A stretch of 64,000 nucleotides of DNA from Mesorhizobium_G sp049840935 (GCA_049840935.1 JASGJA010000013.1:1-64000); one strand, 5' to 3'; shown: positions 1 through 9,340, counted from the stretch's first letter. Notes: generated by a model not told the origin, from the letters alone. Program-made: numbers and translations.

Positions 1-2
1 AG

Positions 3-65
3 GTGATCGACCGTTTGGAGGATGTGGCCAACGAAATCAGCGGCATAGTTATCGAGAACGTTTGA
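3..65 (+). CDS. C-terminal end of a DUF47 (PhoU-like) protein, partial
   Basis: Only the last 20 codons are in the window, ending VIDRLEDVANEISGIVIENV before TGA. This helical ending and its position directly before a PiT transporter match the DUF47/TIGR00153 family, PhoU-like proteins commonly encoded beside PiT permeases and thought to modulate phosphate uptake. The stop codon overlaps the next ATG in a TGATG arrangement, so the two genes look translationally coupled. The call rests on a short tail plus context. Confidence 0.6.
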   Translation: MIDRLEDVANEISGIVIENV

Positions 66-1069
66 TGGAAGCGACGCTCGCCTTTCCGCTGCTCGTCGGG
101 CTGATCGGCGTTGCGCTCTTTTTCGACTTCCTGAACGGCTTGCACGACGCCGCAAATTCCATTGCCACGATCGTTTCGACGCGGGTGCTTCGCCCGCAAT
201 ATGCGGTGTTCTGGGCGGCGTTTTTCAATTTCATAGCCTTTCTGTTCTTTGGATTGCATGTGGCCGAGACGCTTGGGAAAGGCATTATCAGCGCCGATGT
301 GGTCGATCCTCGCGTGGTGTTTGCGGCGCTGGTTGGCGCTATCTCATGGAACATCGCTACATGGCGCTTCGGCATACCATCAAGCAGTTCGCATGCGCTG
401 ATCGGTGGTTTGGTGGGCGCTGGTGTCGCTAAGGCGGGCGGAGGCTCAATCGTGTGGTCGGGCCTGCTCAAGACCACGGCGGCTATTGTGCTGTCGCCTG
501 CAACCGGTTTCGTGCTGGCGCTGGTTCTGGTGCTTATCGTCTCGTGGGCGTTTGTGCGCTCTACGCCGTTTGCCGTGGACCGAACGTTTCGCTGGGCGCA
601 GTTCGTTTCAGCATCGCTGTATTCGTTAGGACATGGCGGCAACGATGCACAGAAGACAATGGGCATCATCGCAGTGCTGCTCTATTCGCAGGGCATGCTT
701 GGCAATGAATTTTATGTGCCGTTCTGGGTGGTGATTTCGTGCCAGACGGTATTGGCAATGGGCACGCTCTTCGGCGGCTGGCGCATTGTGCACACGATGG
801 GATCGAAGATTACGCGCCTGAACCCGATGCAGGGGTTTTGTGCTGAAACCGGGGGCGCAATCACGCTGTTTGCTGCGACATGGCTGGGCGTGCCAGTGTC
901 CACGACGCACACGATCACCGGTGCGATTATTGGCGTGGGCGCGGCGCGTCGCGTTTCGGCAGTCCGGTGGGGAATTGCCGGTAATATTGTTGTCGCATGG
1001 GTGATTACAATTCCGGCCACCGCGCTGATCGCTGCGCTCACCTATGCGGCAGCCGGACTTTTTGCATGA
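65..1069 (+). CDS. pit: PiT-family inorganic phosphate transporter
   Basis: This 334-residue integral membrane protein should carry phosphate (as a metal-phosphate complex) into the cell with protons. The two PiT signature copies are visible: FDFLNGLHDAAN near residues 20-31 and GHGGNDAQKTMG near 189-200. A conserved VPVSTTHTITGAIIG segment starts near residue 276. The rest is hydrophobic, giving about eight to ten membrane helices, and the length fits the short alphaproteobacterial PiT type. The ATG at 65 overlaps the DUF47 stop, whereas a TTG three bases upstream is a poorer choice. The pair forms a two-gene phosphate uptake operon. Confidence 0.93.
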   Translation: MEATLAFPLLVGLIGVALFFDFLNGLHDAANSIATIVSTRVLRPQYAVFWAAFFNFIAFLFFGLHVAETLGKGIISADVVDPRVVFAALVGAISWNIATWRFGIPSSSSHALIGGLVGAGVAKAGGGSIVWSGLLKTTAAIVLSPATGFVLALVLVLIVSWAFVRSTPFAVDRTFRWAQFVSASLYSLGHGGNDAQKTMGIIAVLLYSQGMLGNEFYVPFWVVISCQTVLAMGTLFGGWRIVHTMGSKITRLNPMQGFCAETGGAITLFAATWLGVPVSTTHTITGAIIGVGAARRVSAVRWGIAGNIVVAWVITIPATALIAALTYAAAGLFA

Positions 1070-1125
1070 TACAGGGGCCAAATAGGGCTTGAATTCATTA
1101 GCCGGTTTATGAATTCTGCTATGCG

Positions 1126-1581
1126 ATGAAGCAGAAAAAAGCAAAAGCGCTCATATTGAAGGGCAAGGATATAAGGCAGATTGCTGCCTTGCCATTTCGC
1201 ATATCCGACGAAGGCGATTTGAAGGTGCTGCTTATCACCTCGCGCGGCACAAGACGTTTTGTGATTCCCAAGGGTTGGCAGATGGACGGCCTGAAAGATT
1301 GGGATGCAGCCGCACAGGAGGCACGAGAAGAAGCCGGCATAAAGGGCGACGTGCACAAAAAGCCGATTGGCGAATATCAATACTGGAAGCGGCTCAAGAC
1401 CGCGTTCGTGCCGATTAATGTGGCAGTTTATCCACTGGAAGTGACCGGAAGCATGCCACGTTGGCGCGAAGCCAAACAGCGACGGCGCGGCTGGGTGAAC
1501 TGGGAACAGGCCAAGGTTCTGGTGGATGAGCCGGAACTCATCAGCCTGATCGACGAATTTGCATCTTCGATGAAGAAGTAG
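1126..1581 (+). CDS. Nudix hydrolase (diphosphoinositol-polyphosphate phosphohydrolase-like)
   Basis: This 151-residue protein is a single Nudix domain, expected to hydrolyse a nucleoside or inositol diphosphate linked to another group. The Nudix box lies at residues 50-72 and starts with PKGWQMDG just before it. Its metal-binding core reads QEAREEAGI, so the acidic residues E65, E68 and E69 are kept, but the Glu at box position 7 and the Arg before the first core Glu are replaced. The PKGW entry is typical of the DIPP-like branch. The substrate cannot be told from sequence. It is probably transcribed alone, 56 bp after the PiT gene and convergent with metC. Confidence 0.8.
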   Translation: MKQKKAKALILKGKDIRQIAALPFRISDEGDLKVLLITSRGTRRFVIPKGWQMDGLKDWDAAAQEAREEAGIKGDVHKKPIGEYQYWKRLKTAFVPINVAVYPLEVTGSMPRWREAKQRRRGWVNWEQAKVLVDEPELISLIDEFASSMKK

Positions 1582-1598
1582 CGCCTAGGGTCCTGACC

Positions 1599-2773
1599 CT
1601 AGGCCGCTCGCGCAGCCGCAAGACCGCGCTCAATGTCCGCTTTGAGATCGGCCACATCCTCAACGCCGATTTGCAGACGCAGAACCGGACCGGGGTAGGG
1701 GCCTTTCGCTACCACGCGGTCGCCTAGGAAAACGGGAACCGCAAGGCTTTCGTAGCCACCCCACGAATAGCCGAGACCAAAGATTTCCAACGCGTCGAGG
1801 AAAGCGTGCGCTTGCTTTTGGCCGCCACCGTCCAGCACGACTGAAAAAATACCGCTGGAGCCGCTGAAATCCCGCTTCCACAGCGCGTGGCCCGGATGCG
1901 ATTCCAATGCCGGATGCAGAACGCGCGCAACGCCGGGCTGCTGCTCCAGCCAGCGTGCGATTTCAAGCGCACTCTCCTGATGATGGGCGAGGCGCACGCC
2001 CATCGTGCGCAGGCCGCGCAAGACTTGGTAGACGTCATCCGGTCCGGCACAGCATCCCATCGTGATGTAGGTTTCGTGGAGCTTCGGCCAGCAGGCTTCG
2101 TTTGCCGACACCGTGCCAAGCAGCACATCGGAATGACCTGCGGGATATTTCGTTGAGGCGTGAATCGAGATATCTGACGCCGTGGTCGAGCGGACGGAAA
2201 TAGAGCGGCGTGGCCCAAGTGTTGTCCATCATAACCACCGCCCCGGCGGCTTTTGCCGCTCTGGCTATGGCCGGAATGTCCTGCATCTCGAATGTGTTCG
2301 AACCCGGCGATTCGGTGAAAACCACGCGGGTATTCGGCTTCAGAAGCGCCGCGATGCCGCCGCCGATGGTCGGATCGTAATATTCGACTTCGACGCCAAG
2401 CCGCTTGAGCATGGTATCTGCGAAGTTCCGGGTGGGGTGATAGACCGAATCGACGATCAACACATGGTCGCCGGACGACAAAAAAGCGAGCAGCGGGATT
2501 GTGACGGCCGCCAGACCGGAGGGAACCATGATGGTGCCGGCTGATCCTTCCAGCGAATCGATCGCCGTTGCCGAGCGCATCGGTGGTGGGGGTGCCGCGC
2601 GTGCCATAGGTATATTTCTGTGCACGGCGCGAAAGCGTGTCGGCGTTGGGAAACAGCACTGTCGAAGCGTGTACGACCGGCGGATTAACAAAGCCAAAGA
2701 AGGCGTGCGGATCGTTGCCTGTATGCGCCAGACGCGTGTTTACGCCTAGCTTTTCCTTGCCGTTTTTTGCCAT
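1599..2773 (-). CDS. metC: Cystathionine beta-lyase (PLP-dependent), with two frameshifts
   Basis: The product should cleave cystathionine to homocysteine, pyruvate and ammonia in methionine synthesis. The start is fixed by MAKNGKEKLG after an AACGGGGC ribosome-binding region. In the corrected frame the protein is about 390 residues, with YGTRGTPTTDAL near residue 50, the MVPSGLAAVT region, and the PLP-lysine segment STKYPAGHSD. Two extra bases break it, one near 2564-2566 (AACGGCG instead of AACGCG on the coding strand) and one near 2175 (GTCAGAT instead of GTCGAT). Removing both restores one continuous Cys/Met-metabolism PLP enzyme. Other trans-sulfuration enzymes share the fold, so MetC is favoured rather than certain. 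It is divergent from aapJ. Confidence 0.82.
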
Positions 2774-3078
2774 TTCATGCCCCGTTGAACTGTGGAAAAA
2801 GCGTTTAGCTGCGCGCGGTGGCGCTCGCAATACGACATTGTTGAGCCAGCAAAGCGGGTGAGTGGAAAGGAACAATTTATCCCAGATCACGAAACCATTA
2901 GGCCAATTCAACTTGACCTGATTAAAATTATGTCATTGGTTATTTTTTGTGAGCGAAGCGCGAACCGCCGAGCAGGACGATGTTGCCTATGGGGGCTGCC
3001 TATGGGGTACAGGGCCGGCAGGAACGTTCGCCTTCAGACGCAACGGGACATCTGAAAAACAAAAAGGGTCAGAGGGTT
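2774..3078. other. Divergent intergenic region between metC and aapJ
   Basis: This 305-bp region holds no convincing gene and should contain the promoters of both metC and aapJ. An AT-rich stretch at 2891-2947 is the most promoter-like part; it includes TTGACC at 2913-2918, but there is no good -10 hexamer at standard spacing. The last part carries a plausible AGAGGG ribosome-binding site for aapJ. Confidence 0.5.
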
Positions 3079-4104
3079 ATGAACAAAGTAAAAGTTATTC
3101 TCGGCGCCGCCCTGCTGGGCTTGGTGGCTGGGGCAGCCTCGGCAGATACACTGGATGACGTCAAGAAGAAGGGCTTCGTGCAGTGCGGCGTGAACACCGG
3201 CCTCGCTGGTTTCTCCTCGCCAAACGACAAGGGCGAATGGACCGGTCTCGACGTCGATTTCTGCCGCGCTGTTGCCGCAGCAGTGTTCGGCGATGCGACC
3301 AAGGTGAAGTTCACGCCACTGAGCGCCAAAGACCGCTTTACCGCACTTCAGTCCGGTGAAGTCGATATTCTATCGCGCAACACCACTTGGACGATCAACC
3401 GCGACACCGCGCTTGGTCTGAACTTCGCTGGCATCACCTATTACGATGGTCAGGGGTTCATGGTGAACTCCAAGAAGCTGCCCGGCATCACCTCCGCGCT
3501 CCAGCTTTCTGGCGCAGCGATCTGCGTGCAGTCCGGCACCACGACGGAGCTGAACCTCGCCGACTACTTCAAGGCGAACAAGATGGAATATACGCCGGTC
3601 GTGTTCGAGAAGTTCGAAGAAGCCAACGCTGCTTATGACGCTGGCCGCTGCGACGCCTACACCACCGATCAGTCGGGCCTCTATGCGGTTCGTCTCCAGA
3701 TGAGCGCACCGGACGATCACGTCGTTCTGCCGGAAATCATCTCCAAGGAGCCGCTTGGACCAGCTGTGCGCCAGGGCGACGACAAGTGGTTCGACATTGT
3801 GAAGTGGACCTACTTCGCGCTGTTGAACACCGAAGAGGCTGGCATCACTCAGGCTAACGTCGAAGAGATGAAGTCCACCGAAAATCCAGACCTTCGTCGT
3901 CTGCTCGGCGTTGAAGCAGATACCAAGATCGGCACCGATCTCGGCCTGACGAATGACTGGGTTGTCAACATCGTCAAGGGTGTCGGCAACTACGGCGAAA
4001 TCTTCGAGCGCAATGTCGGTACCGGCAGCCCGCTGAAGATCGCGCGCGGCGCGAATGCGCTTTGGACCAAGGGCGGCCTGCAATACGGCCCTCCAATCCG
4101 CTAA
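3079..4104 (+). CDS. aapJ: General L-amino acid ABC transporter, periplasmic binding protein
   Basis: The 341-residue protein begins with a signal peptide (MNKVKVILGAALLGLVAGAA, cleavage after ASA near residue 22). The mature part is a family 3 solute-binding protein: GVNTGLAGFSSPNDKGEWTG near the start and a central CDAYTTDQSGLYA lobe-crossing region, typical of AapJ/BztA. It should bind a broad range of L-amino acids and deliver them to AapQM. The ATG at 3079 is chosen because it is preceded by AGAGGG and starts the signal peptide; the open frame extends upstream only without signals. A strong hairpin right after the gene probably lets it be made in excess over the membrane subunits. Confidence 0.94.
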   Translation: MNKVKVILGAALLGLVAGAASADTLDDVKKKGFVQCGVNTGLAGFSSPNDKGEWTGLDVDFCRAVAAAVFGDATKVKFTPLSAKDRFTALQSGEVDILSRNTTWTINRDTALGLNFAGITYYDGQGFMVNSKKLPGITSALQLSGAAICVQSGTTTELNLADYFKANKMEYTPVVFEKFEEANAAYDAGRCDAYTTDQSGLYAVRLQMSAPDDHVVLPEIISKEPLGPAVRQGDDKWFDIVKWTYFALLNTEEAGITQANVEEMKSTENPDLRRLLGVEADTKIGTDLGLTNDWVVNIVKGVGNYGEIFERNVGTGSPLKIARGANALWTKGGLQYGPPIR

Positions 4105-4112
4105 GCGGATCG

Positions 4113-4146
4113 GGCCGGGAGCGCGAAAAGCGCCCCGGCCTTTTTT
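4113..4146 (+). terminator. Intrinsic terminator/attenuator between aapJ and aapQ
   Basis: A GC-rich hairpin has arms GGCCGGGAGCGC and GCGCCCCGGCC (one bulged A) around a GAAAA loop and runs straight into six Ts. It starts 8 bp after the aapJ stop. The location suggests partial termination, which would keep the binding protein more abundant than the permease and ATPase subunits. Confidence 0.85.
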
Positions 4147-4191
4147 CCGGGCGAGACAAAAATGTCCGTTCGGCAATGGAAGGGGAACGAT

Positions 4192-5383
4192 ATGGCAACA
4201 CAAGAGGTGTTACCAGCGGGGCGATCGGAGAAGGTCTCCCTGCTCTATGACCCACGGGCGAGAAGCATTTTCTTTCAGGTGCTTATCGTTGCGTTACTGG
4301 CGCTTGGTATATGGTGGATCGTCGACAACACGATCGAAAACCTGCGCCGCTCGAACATTCAGACAGGCTTTGCCTTTCTGAAGGGTCGAGCCGGGTTTGA
4401 TATTCTCACATCACTCATTCCGTATTCGTCGGATTCGACCTTTGGCCGCGCGATTGTCGTCGGTATTCTGAATACCGCGCTCGTGGCCGTGACCGGCATC
4501 ATAGCGGCAACGATTATAGGCTTTTTGGTCGGCGTTGGCCGACTGTCGAATAACTGGCTGATCCGCAAGATCGCAACGGTGTATGTCGAGCTATTCCGCA
4601 ACATTCCGCCATTGCTTGTGCTTCTGTTCTGGTATCAAGGCGTGCTTTCGCTGCTGCCGAATGTGCGCGATAGTGTCTCGCTGCCGTTCAATTCCTACCT
4701 GAATAATCGCGGAATTTATCTACCCAGTCCGGTTTGGGGCGATGGCTCGTGGCTGGTTCTCGCGGGGCTAGTGCTCGGCGTCGTGTTCAGCTGGTTCGTG
4801 GCGCGCTGGGCGCGGGCAAGGCAGATAGAAACCGGCCAGCAGTTTCCGGTTATCTGGACGAGTATCGCGCTGATTGTTGGAATGCCCATTCTCGGCCTCG
4901 TGCTGGGTGGCTTCCCGCTGACATTCGATGTTACCGCAGAAGGGCACTTTCAACCTGACGGGCGGTGCGAACATCAAGCCGGAATTCCTGTCGCTGTTCC
5001 TCGCGCTCTCCTTCTATACGGCAGCGTTTATTGCGGAGATCGTGCGTGCAGGCATCATGGGCGTGCCGCGCGGGCAGACGGAAGCCTATTCGGCGCTTGG
5101 CATTCGCCCCTCGCAAGGGTTGCGGCTGGTAGTCATTCCGCAGGCGATGCGGATCATAATCCCGCCGCTGACAAGCCAATATCTCAACCTGACGAAGAAC
5201 TCGTCCTTGGCGGTGGCGATCGGTTATCCCGATCTCTACGCCATCGGCGGCACGATCCTGAACCAGACGGGACAGGCTATCGAGGTGGTCGTCATTTTCA
5301 TGTGTGTCTACCTCAGCCTCAGCATTCTGACCTCGCTGTTCATGAACTGGTTCAACGCCAAAATGGCGCTGAAGGAGAGATAA
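4192..5383 (+). CDS. aapQ: General L-amino acid ABC transporter permease, one frameshift
   Basis: This inner-membrane permease belongs to the polar amino acid (HisMQ-type) family. The N-terminal part has a long hydrophobic segment after about 25 residues and VELFRNIPPLLVLLFWYQ. The C-terminal part holds the EAA-type loop (ALGIRPSQGLRLVVIPQAMR) that docks on the ATPase. The two parts lie in different frames: one extra base at 4930-4933 (GATGTTACCG, expected GATGTnCCG) breaks a protein of about 396 residues, the usual AapQ length. ATG 4192 has AAGGGG six bases upstream; an in-frame ATG at 4162 is less likely. Confidence 0.88.
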
Positions 5384-5386
5384 GCC

Positions 5387-6549
5387 ATGCAGGAACATGA
5401 TGTTGCATGGGTGAGAACCGAAATGGCCTTGGCGCAGGCAGCGCCAAGCTCGGCGGTTGGCCCGACTGCATGGGTGCGCAAGAACCTTTTCGCATCGCCA
5501 GTTGACACCGTTCTGTCGTTGATCGCGGCGCTGGCTATCGTCTGGTTCTTACCGCAGATCCTCAACTGGCTATTCTTCAACGCGGTCTGGTCCGGCGCAG
5601 ACCGCACGGCCTGCCTGACAACAGAGCAGGGCGGTCAGTTGCCAGCGGGATGGTCTGGCGCTTGCTGGCCGTTCATTGAGGCGCGCTTCGGACAGTTTAT
5701 GTTCGGTCGCTATCCGATGGACGAGCGCTGGCGCGTGATACTCACAGGCGTGATTTTCATCGCGCTGCTTGTGCCATTGCTGACACCGAAGCGCGCCGTT
5801 CAAGACGGCTGAACGCGATCCTGTTCTTCGTCGTTTTTCCGTTTATCGCCTTCTTCTTGCTGGTTGGCGGCTATTTCGGCCTGTCCTATGTGGAAACCCC
5901 GCTTTGGGGTGGCCTGATGGTCACGCTGGTAATCTCCTATGTCGGCATCGTGGTTTCGTTGCCGCTGGGTGTTTTGCTGGCGCTGGGACGGCGTTCAAAA
6001 ATGCCGATCATCAAGATGCTGTGCGTGGTGTTTATCGAGGCGATACGCGGTGTGCCGCTGGTCACGGTGCTGTTCATGGCAAGCTTCATGCTGCCGCTTT
6101 TCGTGCCGCCTGGTATGACGTTCGACAAGTTGCTGCGCGCACTGATCGGTGTGGCGCTTTTCTCGTCAGCCTATATGGCGGAAGTGGTGCGCGGCGGTTT
6201 GCAGGCCATCCCGAAAGGACAATATGAGGGCGCGGATTCGCTCGGTTTGGGCTACTGGCAGAAGATGGGTTTCATCGTCATGCCGCAGGCGCTCAAGCTG
6301 GTCATTCCGGGCATCGTGAACACCTTCATCGGCCTGTTCAAGGACACGACGCTGGTGCTCATCATCTCCATGTTCGACCTGTTGGGTGTGGTGAAGCAGA
6401 GTATTTCAGGTGATCCAACGTGGGCAACACCGCAAACCGCCAAGACAGGTTATGTCTTTGCTGCTGCTATATTCTGGATATTCTGCTTCAGCATGTCACG
6501 CTACTCGATGTTCATGGAACGCCGTCTCGATACAAGTCATCGGAAATGA
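5387..6549 (+). CDS. aapM: General L-amino acid ABC transporter permease, one frameshift
   Basis: This is the second permease of the Aap system, starting 3 bp after aapQ with its ribosome-binding site (AAGGAG) inside the end of aapQ. The first 141 codons cover the leading membrane segment and the periplasmic region typical of AapM (GRYPMDERWRV, then LLVPLLTPKRAV). The rest, from RRLNAILFF onward, is in the -1 frame and contains YVGIVVSLPLGVLLALG and the EAA loop (SLGLGYWQKMGFIVMPQALK). One base appears to be missing near 5800-5808. With one base restored the protein is about 387 residues, as expected. This is the only apparent deletion among the window's frameshifts. Confidence 0.88.
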
Positions 6550-6587
6550 CCGATGGCTGCTAACGAAAACACATAGGGGAATTGGCA

Positions 6588-7391
6588 ATGACCACAGAAA
6601 ACGCCGTCGCTGCCGACGAGATCAGTGTCGACCGCTCCAAGATGGAAGTGTCGAAGACCGACGTGGCCGTCGAGATCATTGGCATGCACAAATGGTATGG
6701 CGAGTTCCATGTTCTGAAAGACATCAACCTCAAGGTTATGCGCGGCGAGCGCATCGTGATTTGCGGGCCTTCCGGTTCGGGTAAATCAACAATGATCCGC
6801 TGCATCAACCGTCTGGAAGAGCACCAAAAAGGCAAGATCATTGTCGACGGCAAGGAACTGACCAACGATCTGAAGAAGATCGACGAGGTGCGGCGTGAAG
6901 TCGGCATGGTTTTCCAGCACTTCAACTTGTTTCCGCATTTGACGATTTTGGAGAACTGCACGCTGGCGCCGATCTGGGTGCGCAAAATCCCGAAGAAGCA
7001 GGCCGAGGATACGGCGATGCACTTCCTGCGCCGTGTCAAAATTCCAGAACAGGCAAACAAATATCCGGGGCAGTTGTCGGGCGGTCAGCAGCAGCGCGTG
7101 GCGATTGCGCGTTCGCTTTGCATGAATCCGCGGATCATGCTGTTCGACGAGCCGACATCGGCACTGGATCCCGAAATGATCAAGGAAGTTCTGGAAACGA
7201 TGGTGGGTCTGGCCGAAGAGGGCATGACCATGCTCTGCGTGACCCACGAAATGGGCTTTGCGCGTAAGGTTGCCAACCGCGTGATCTTCATGGATGCCGG
7301 GCAGATCGTGGAGCAGAACACGCCGAAAGAGTTCTTCGACAATCCGCAGCACGAGCGCACGAAGCTTTTCCTCAGCCAGATTTTGCATTGA
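6588..7391 (+). CDS. aapP: General L-amino acid ABC transporter ATP-binding protein
   Basis: The 267-residue ATPase energises the AapQM permease. Walker A (GPSGSGKST) is at residues 60-68, the ABC signature LSGGQQQRVAIARSL near 163, Walker B (IMLFDEPTSALDP) near 184, and the switch histidine lies in CVTHEMGFA. The length and motif spacing are standard for polar amino acid importers. ATG 6588 is preceded by AGGGG; a TTG six bases earlier is in frame but less likely. The gene ends the aapJQMP operon and is followed by a large palindromic repeat. Confidence 0.95.
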   Translation: MTTENAVAADEISVDRSKMEVSKTDVAVEIIGMHKWYGEFHVLKDINLKVMRGERIVICGPSGSGKSTMIRCINRLEEHQKGKIIVDGKELTNDLKKIDEVRREVGMVFQHFNLFPHLTILENCTLAPIWVRKIPKKQAEDTAMHFLRRVKIPEQANKYPGQLSGGQQQRVAIARSLCMNPRIMLFDEPTSALDPEMIKEVLETMVGLAEEGMTMLCVTHEMGFARKVANRVIFMDAGQIVEQNTPKEFFDNPQHERTKLFLSQILH

Positions 7392-7420
7392 CGCGAAAGA
7401 GGAAAGAGGAGGGGCGATTT

Positions 7421-7659
7421 ACCCCTCATCCCGCTGCCGCGACCTTCTCCCTCAAGGGGAGAAGGCAGAAAACTGCGGCGTTGGCGTCAGTCTTCAACGT
7501 TGCAGAACAAGCGAGACGTTGAGGAAAATTCCCTTCTCCCCTTGAGGGGTGAGGAATGGTCCGCGAAGCGGATGAAAAGCCCCAAAATGGGCTTTTCAAA
7601 TAACGAACGCCCGGAGCCATGGCGAAGGGCTGGACAGTGCCGGCAGGCGGATGAGGGGT
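7421..7659. repeat. Family A palindromic repeat, right arm split by 87 bp
   Basis: The left arm (7421-7465) runs ACCCCTCATCCCGC to AAGGGGAGAAGG. The complementary right arm appears in two pieces, CCTTCTCCCCTTGAGGGG (from 7532) and GTGCCGGCAGGCGGATGAGG (from 7637). About 87 bp separate the pieces where the other copies have only a few bases. The inserted stretch holds its own hairpin, TGAAAAGCCC/GGGCTTTTCA at 7573-7598, which could act as a transcription terminator in either direction. Related copies lie at 22246-22403 and 61728-61881. Confidence 0.85.
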
Positions 7660-7679
7660 ATTCAGGCGGCAAGCTTTTG

Positions 7680-8882
7680 TCAGCCGCCCCACCCATACAG
7701 CCAATCCATGTCGGCCATGAGCGACTGAGGACTGCGCATTTTTAGAACCAGATCGCGGGCGGTCGCGGCCGGTCCCCATGCGTGCCACGCGAATTGATTG
7801 AAAGCGCCGCGCCGCGCCACTTTCAGAACGCGCCGCCGTCGCTCGACTGTCCATCCTTGCAACGCCGCCGCCAGATCGTCCGCATTGGAAACCGTCTCGG
7901 CCAGCGTTTCCGCATCCTCGATTGCCATCGCCGCGCCCTGCGCCGCAAAGGGCGTCATGGCATGCGCAGCATCGCCGATGAGCGCCAGACCAACCGGCGC
8001 GGACCAAGGCGCATCGAGGTCAGCGACGTGAATTGGCCAAGCAAGCCAATCGTCATCCGTCGCCAAAGCGGCGAGGGTAGGGGCGGTGCCGTGCATGGCT
8101 TTTGCAAGCTTCGACGTTTCGCCTTCATGGCTCCAGCCGGTCGACATTTCGACGCGTGTCGGCGTGAATGCGGCCAGATTGATCGCCGCTCCAGCCCGCA
8201 CGGGATACGCAATCATATGAAAGCCGGGATGCAGGAATGCAGTTACGCACTGGCCGGGGCAGGCGGCGAGCAGCGCTCGTGCGGCAGGGGAATTGGCAGA
8301 AATAGTTCGCCGCCATGCGAGTTGCCCGACGAATCGACTTTCTCCAACCTTGCCCGAAAGCGCGCGAATGGTTGACCAAACGCCATCTGCGCCGACGATC
8401 AGACGTCCTGAAACTTCCTGTTCCGACCCGTCCTGACCAACCGAGATTCGCGGCGCATCGCTTTCCAGGTCAATGTCACGGACCGGCGCGTCAGTTACGA
8501 GTTCGATGCTGGAATGTCGTGCGACGGCGTTCAGCAGGGCCCGTTGCAAATCCGCGCGGTGCGATACGAGATAGGGCGCACCCCAGCGCGCGCGGGCGAT
8601 TTTCCCAAGCGGCACGCGGCCAATCTCCCGCAGTGTATCAGCCCGGCGCAACACGATCGCATCTGGCTCGACAGCGCTTTCCATGAGTTCGTCAAGGACG
8701 CCGAGACGCGCGAGCAGGCGGGTAGCATTGGGCGAAAGCTGCAATCCTGCTCCGACCTCTTCGAGCTTCTCGGCACGCTCGAAAATTCGGACGTCTGCGC
8801 CGCGCCGTGCGAACGCCAGTGCGGCAGACAGGCCAGCAATACCGGCCCCGGCGATAAGAATAGGTTCAGCTTTGGCGACCAT
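7680..8882 (-). CDS. FAD-dependent monooxygenase (salicylate hydroxylase/UbiH-like)
   Basis: This 400-residue flavoprotein has the dinucleotide-binding motif LIAGAGIAGLSAALAFARRG at the N-terminus, the LQLSPNATRLL segment typical of class A aromatic hydroxylases, and the second FAD motif ALIGDAAHAMTPFAAQGA near residue 300. Such enzymes use NAD(P)H and oxygen to hydroxylate aromatic or related substrates. The overall pattern is closest to the salicylate hydroxylase/6-hydroxynicotinate type, but the substrate is not predictable. It lies 24 bp downstream of the CHCC zinc-finger gene on the same strand and is probably co-transcribed with it. Confidence 0.88.
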   Translation of the reverse strand: MVAKAEPILIAGAGIAGLSAALAFARRGADVRIFERAEKLEEVGAGLQLSPNATRLLARLGVLDELMESAVEPDAIVLRRADTLREIGRVPLGKIARARWGAPYLVSHRADLQRALLNAVARHSSIELVTDAPVRDIDLESDAPRISVGQDGSEQEVSGRLIVGADGVWSTIRALSGKVGESRFVGQLAWRRTISANSPAARALLAACPGQCVTAFLHPGFHMIAYPVRAGAAINLAAFTPTRVEMSTGWSHEGETSKLAKAMHGTAPTLAALATDDDWLAWPIHVADLDAPWSAPVGLALIGDAAHAMTPFAAQGAAMAIEDAETLAETVSNADDLAAALQGWTVERRRRVLKVARRGAFNQFAWHAWGPAATARDLVLKMRSPQSLMADMDWLYGWGG

Positions 8883-8906
8883 GCGCGACCTTGGCGCGCG
8901 CCGCCC

Positions 8907-9152
8907 TCAGGCAGCGTGATCCAGATAGGCGCAGCCTTCCGGCAGGGTCTGATCCGGGCGAAGCGACGGGTTGTAGCGGAACAGGGTCGAACAATAGGGG
9001 CAAACCTTTTCCGTGTCGTCGCCCATATCGAGAAAAACATGCGGATGATCGTAGGGCGGGTTTGCACCCATGCACATGAACTCGGTCACGCCGATTTCAA
9101 TTGTCGCATAGCCGCCGTCATTATGGAAATGAGGGATTGCACCCGCCGCCAT
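8907..9152 (-). CDS. Zinc-finger domain protein, CHCC type
   Basis: The 81-residue protein carries a single zf-CHCC domain. The likely zinc ligands are the cysteine in FMCMGANPP, a histidine in YDHPHVFLDMG, and the pair in VCPYCSTLFR near the C-terminus. This domain is related to the mitochondrial complex I subunit NDUFS6, and free-standing versions are common in alphaproteobacteria next to FAD monooxygenase genes. Its role here is unknown; a link to respiratory or flavoprotein function is an inference from the family. Confidence 0.85.
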   Translation of the reverse strand: MAAGAIPHFHNDGGYATIEIGVTEFMCMGANPPYDHPHVFLDMGDDTEKVCPYCSTLFRYNPSLRPDQTLPEGCAYLDHAA

Positions 9153-9245
9153 GACTATGCTCCTTGCCGATATTCAGGTTCCAAAGCGTTTGAAACAATT
9201 CCGCGCGCTTTGCAAGAAGCTGGCACGCGCTTCGCCCTGCGCAAG

Positions 9246-9270
9246 CTGTCACACCATTGAAACGAAAATG
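9246..9270 (+). promoter_or_regulatory. Possible weak Pho-box-like site upstream of ppk
   Basis: About 70-95 bp before ppk the sequence reads CTGTCAC, four bases, TTGAAAC, four bases, ATGTCGC, with another CTGTCAA at 9281. The 11-base periodicity and the CTGTCAC half-site recall PhoB boxes, but only the first unit matches well. Treat this as a suggestion. Confidence 0.22.
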
Positions 9271-9340
9271 TCGCAAAAGCCTGTCAAATGGATAGAGTGG
9301 AGACGTTGCGGGGTCGGCGCATTGCGCCGGAAAGAAACAA

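Noticed and set aside
2175..2566. metC as a genuine pseudogene
   Set aside because: Both breaks are single-base insertions without other decay, and the same kind of error affects the essential ileS, so sequence error is more likely. Read data are needed to be certain.
2800..2870. Possible SAM-II riboswitch before metC (GCTAAA on the minus strand at 2809-2804)
   Set aside because: The GCTAAA core and a nearby TATTGCGAGCGC recall SAM-II, but the pseudoknot pairing is not convincing and the distance to the start codon is too long. A covariance model search (Infernal, SAM-II) would settle it.
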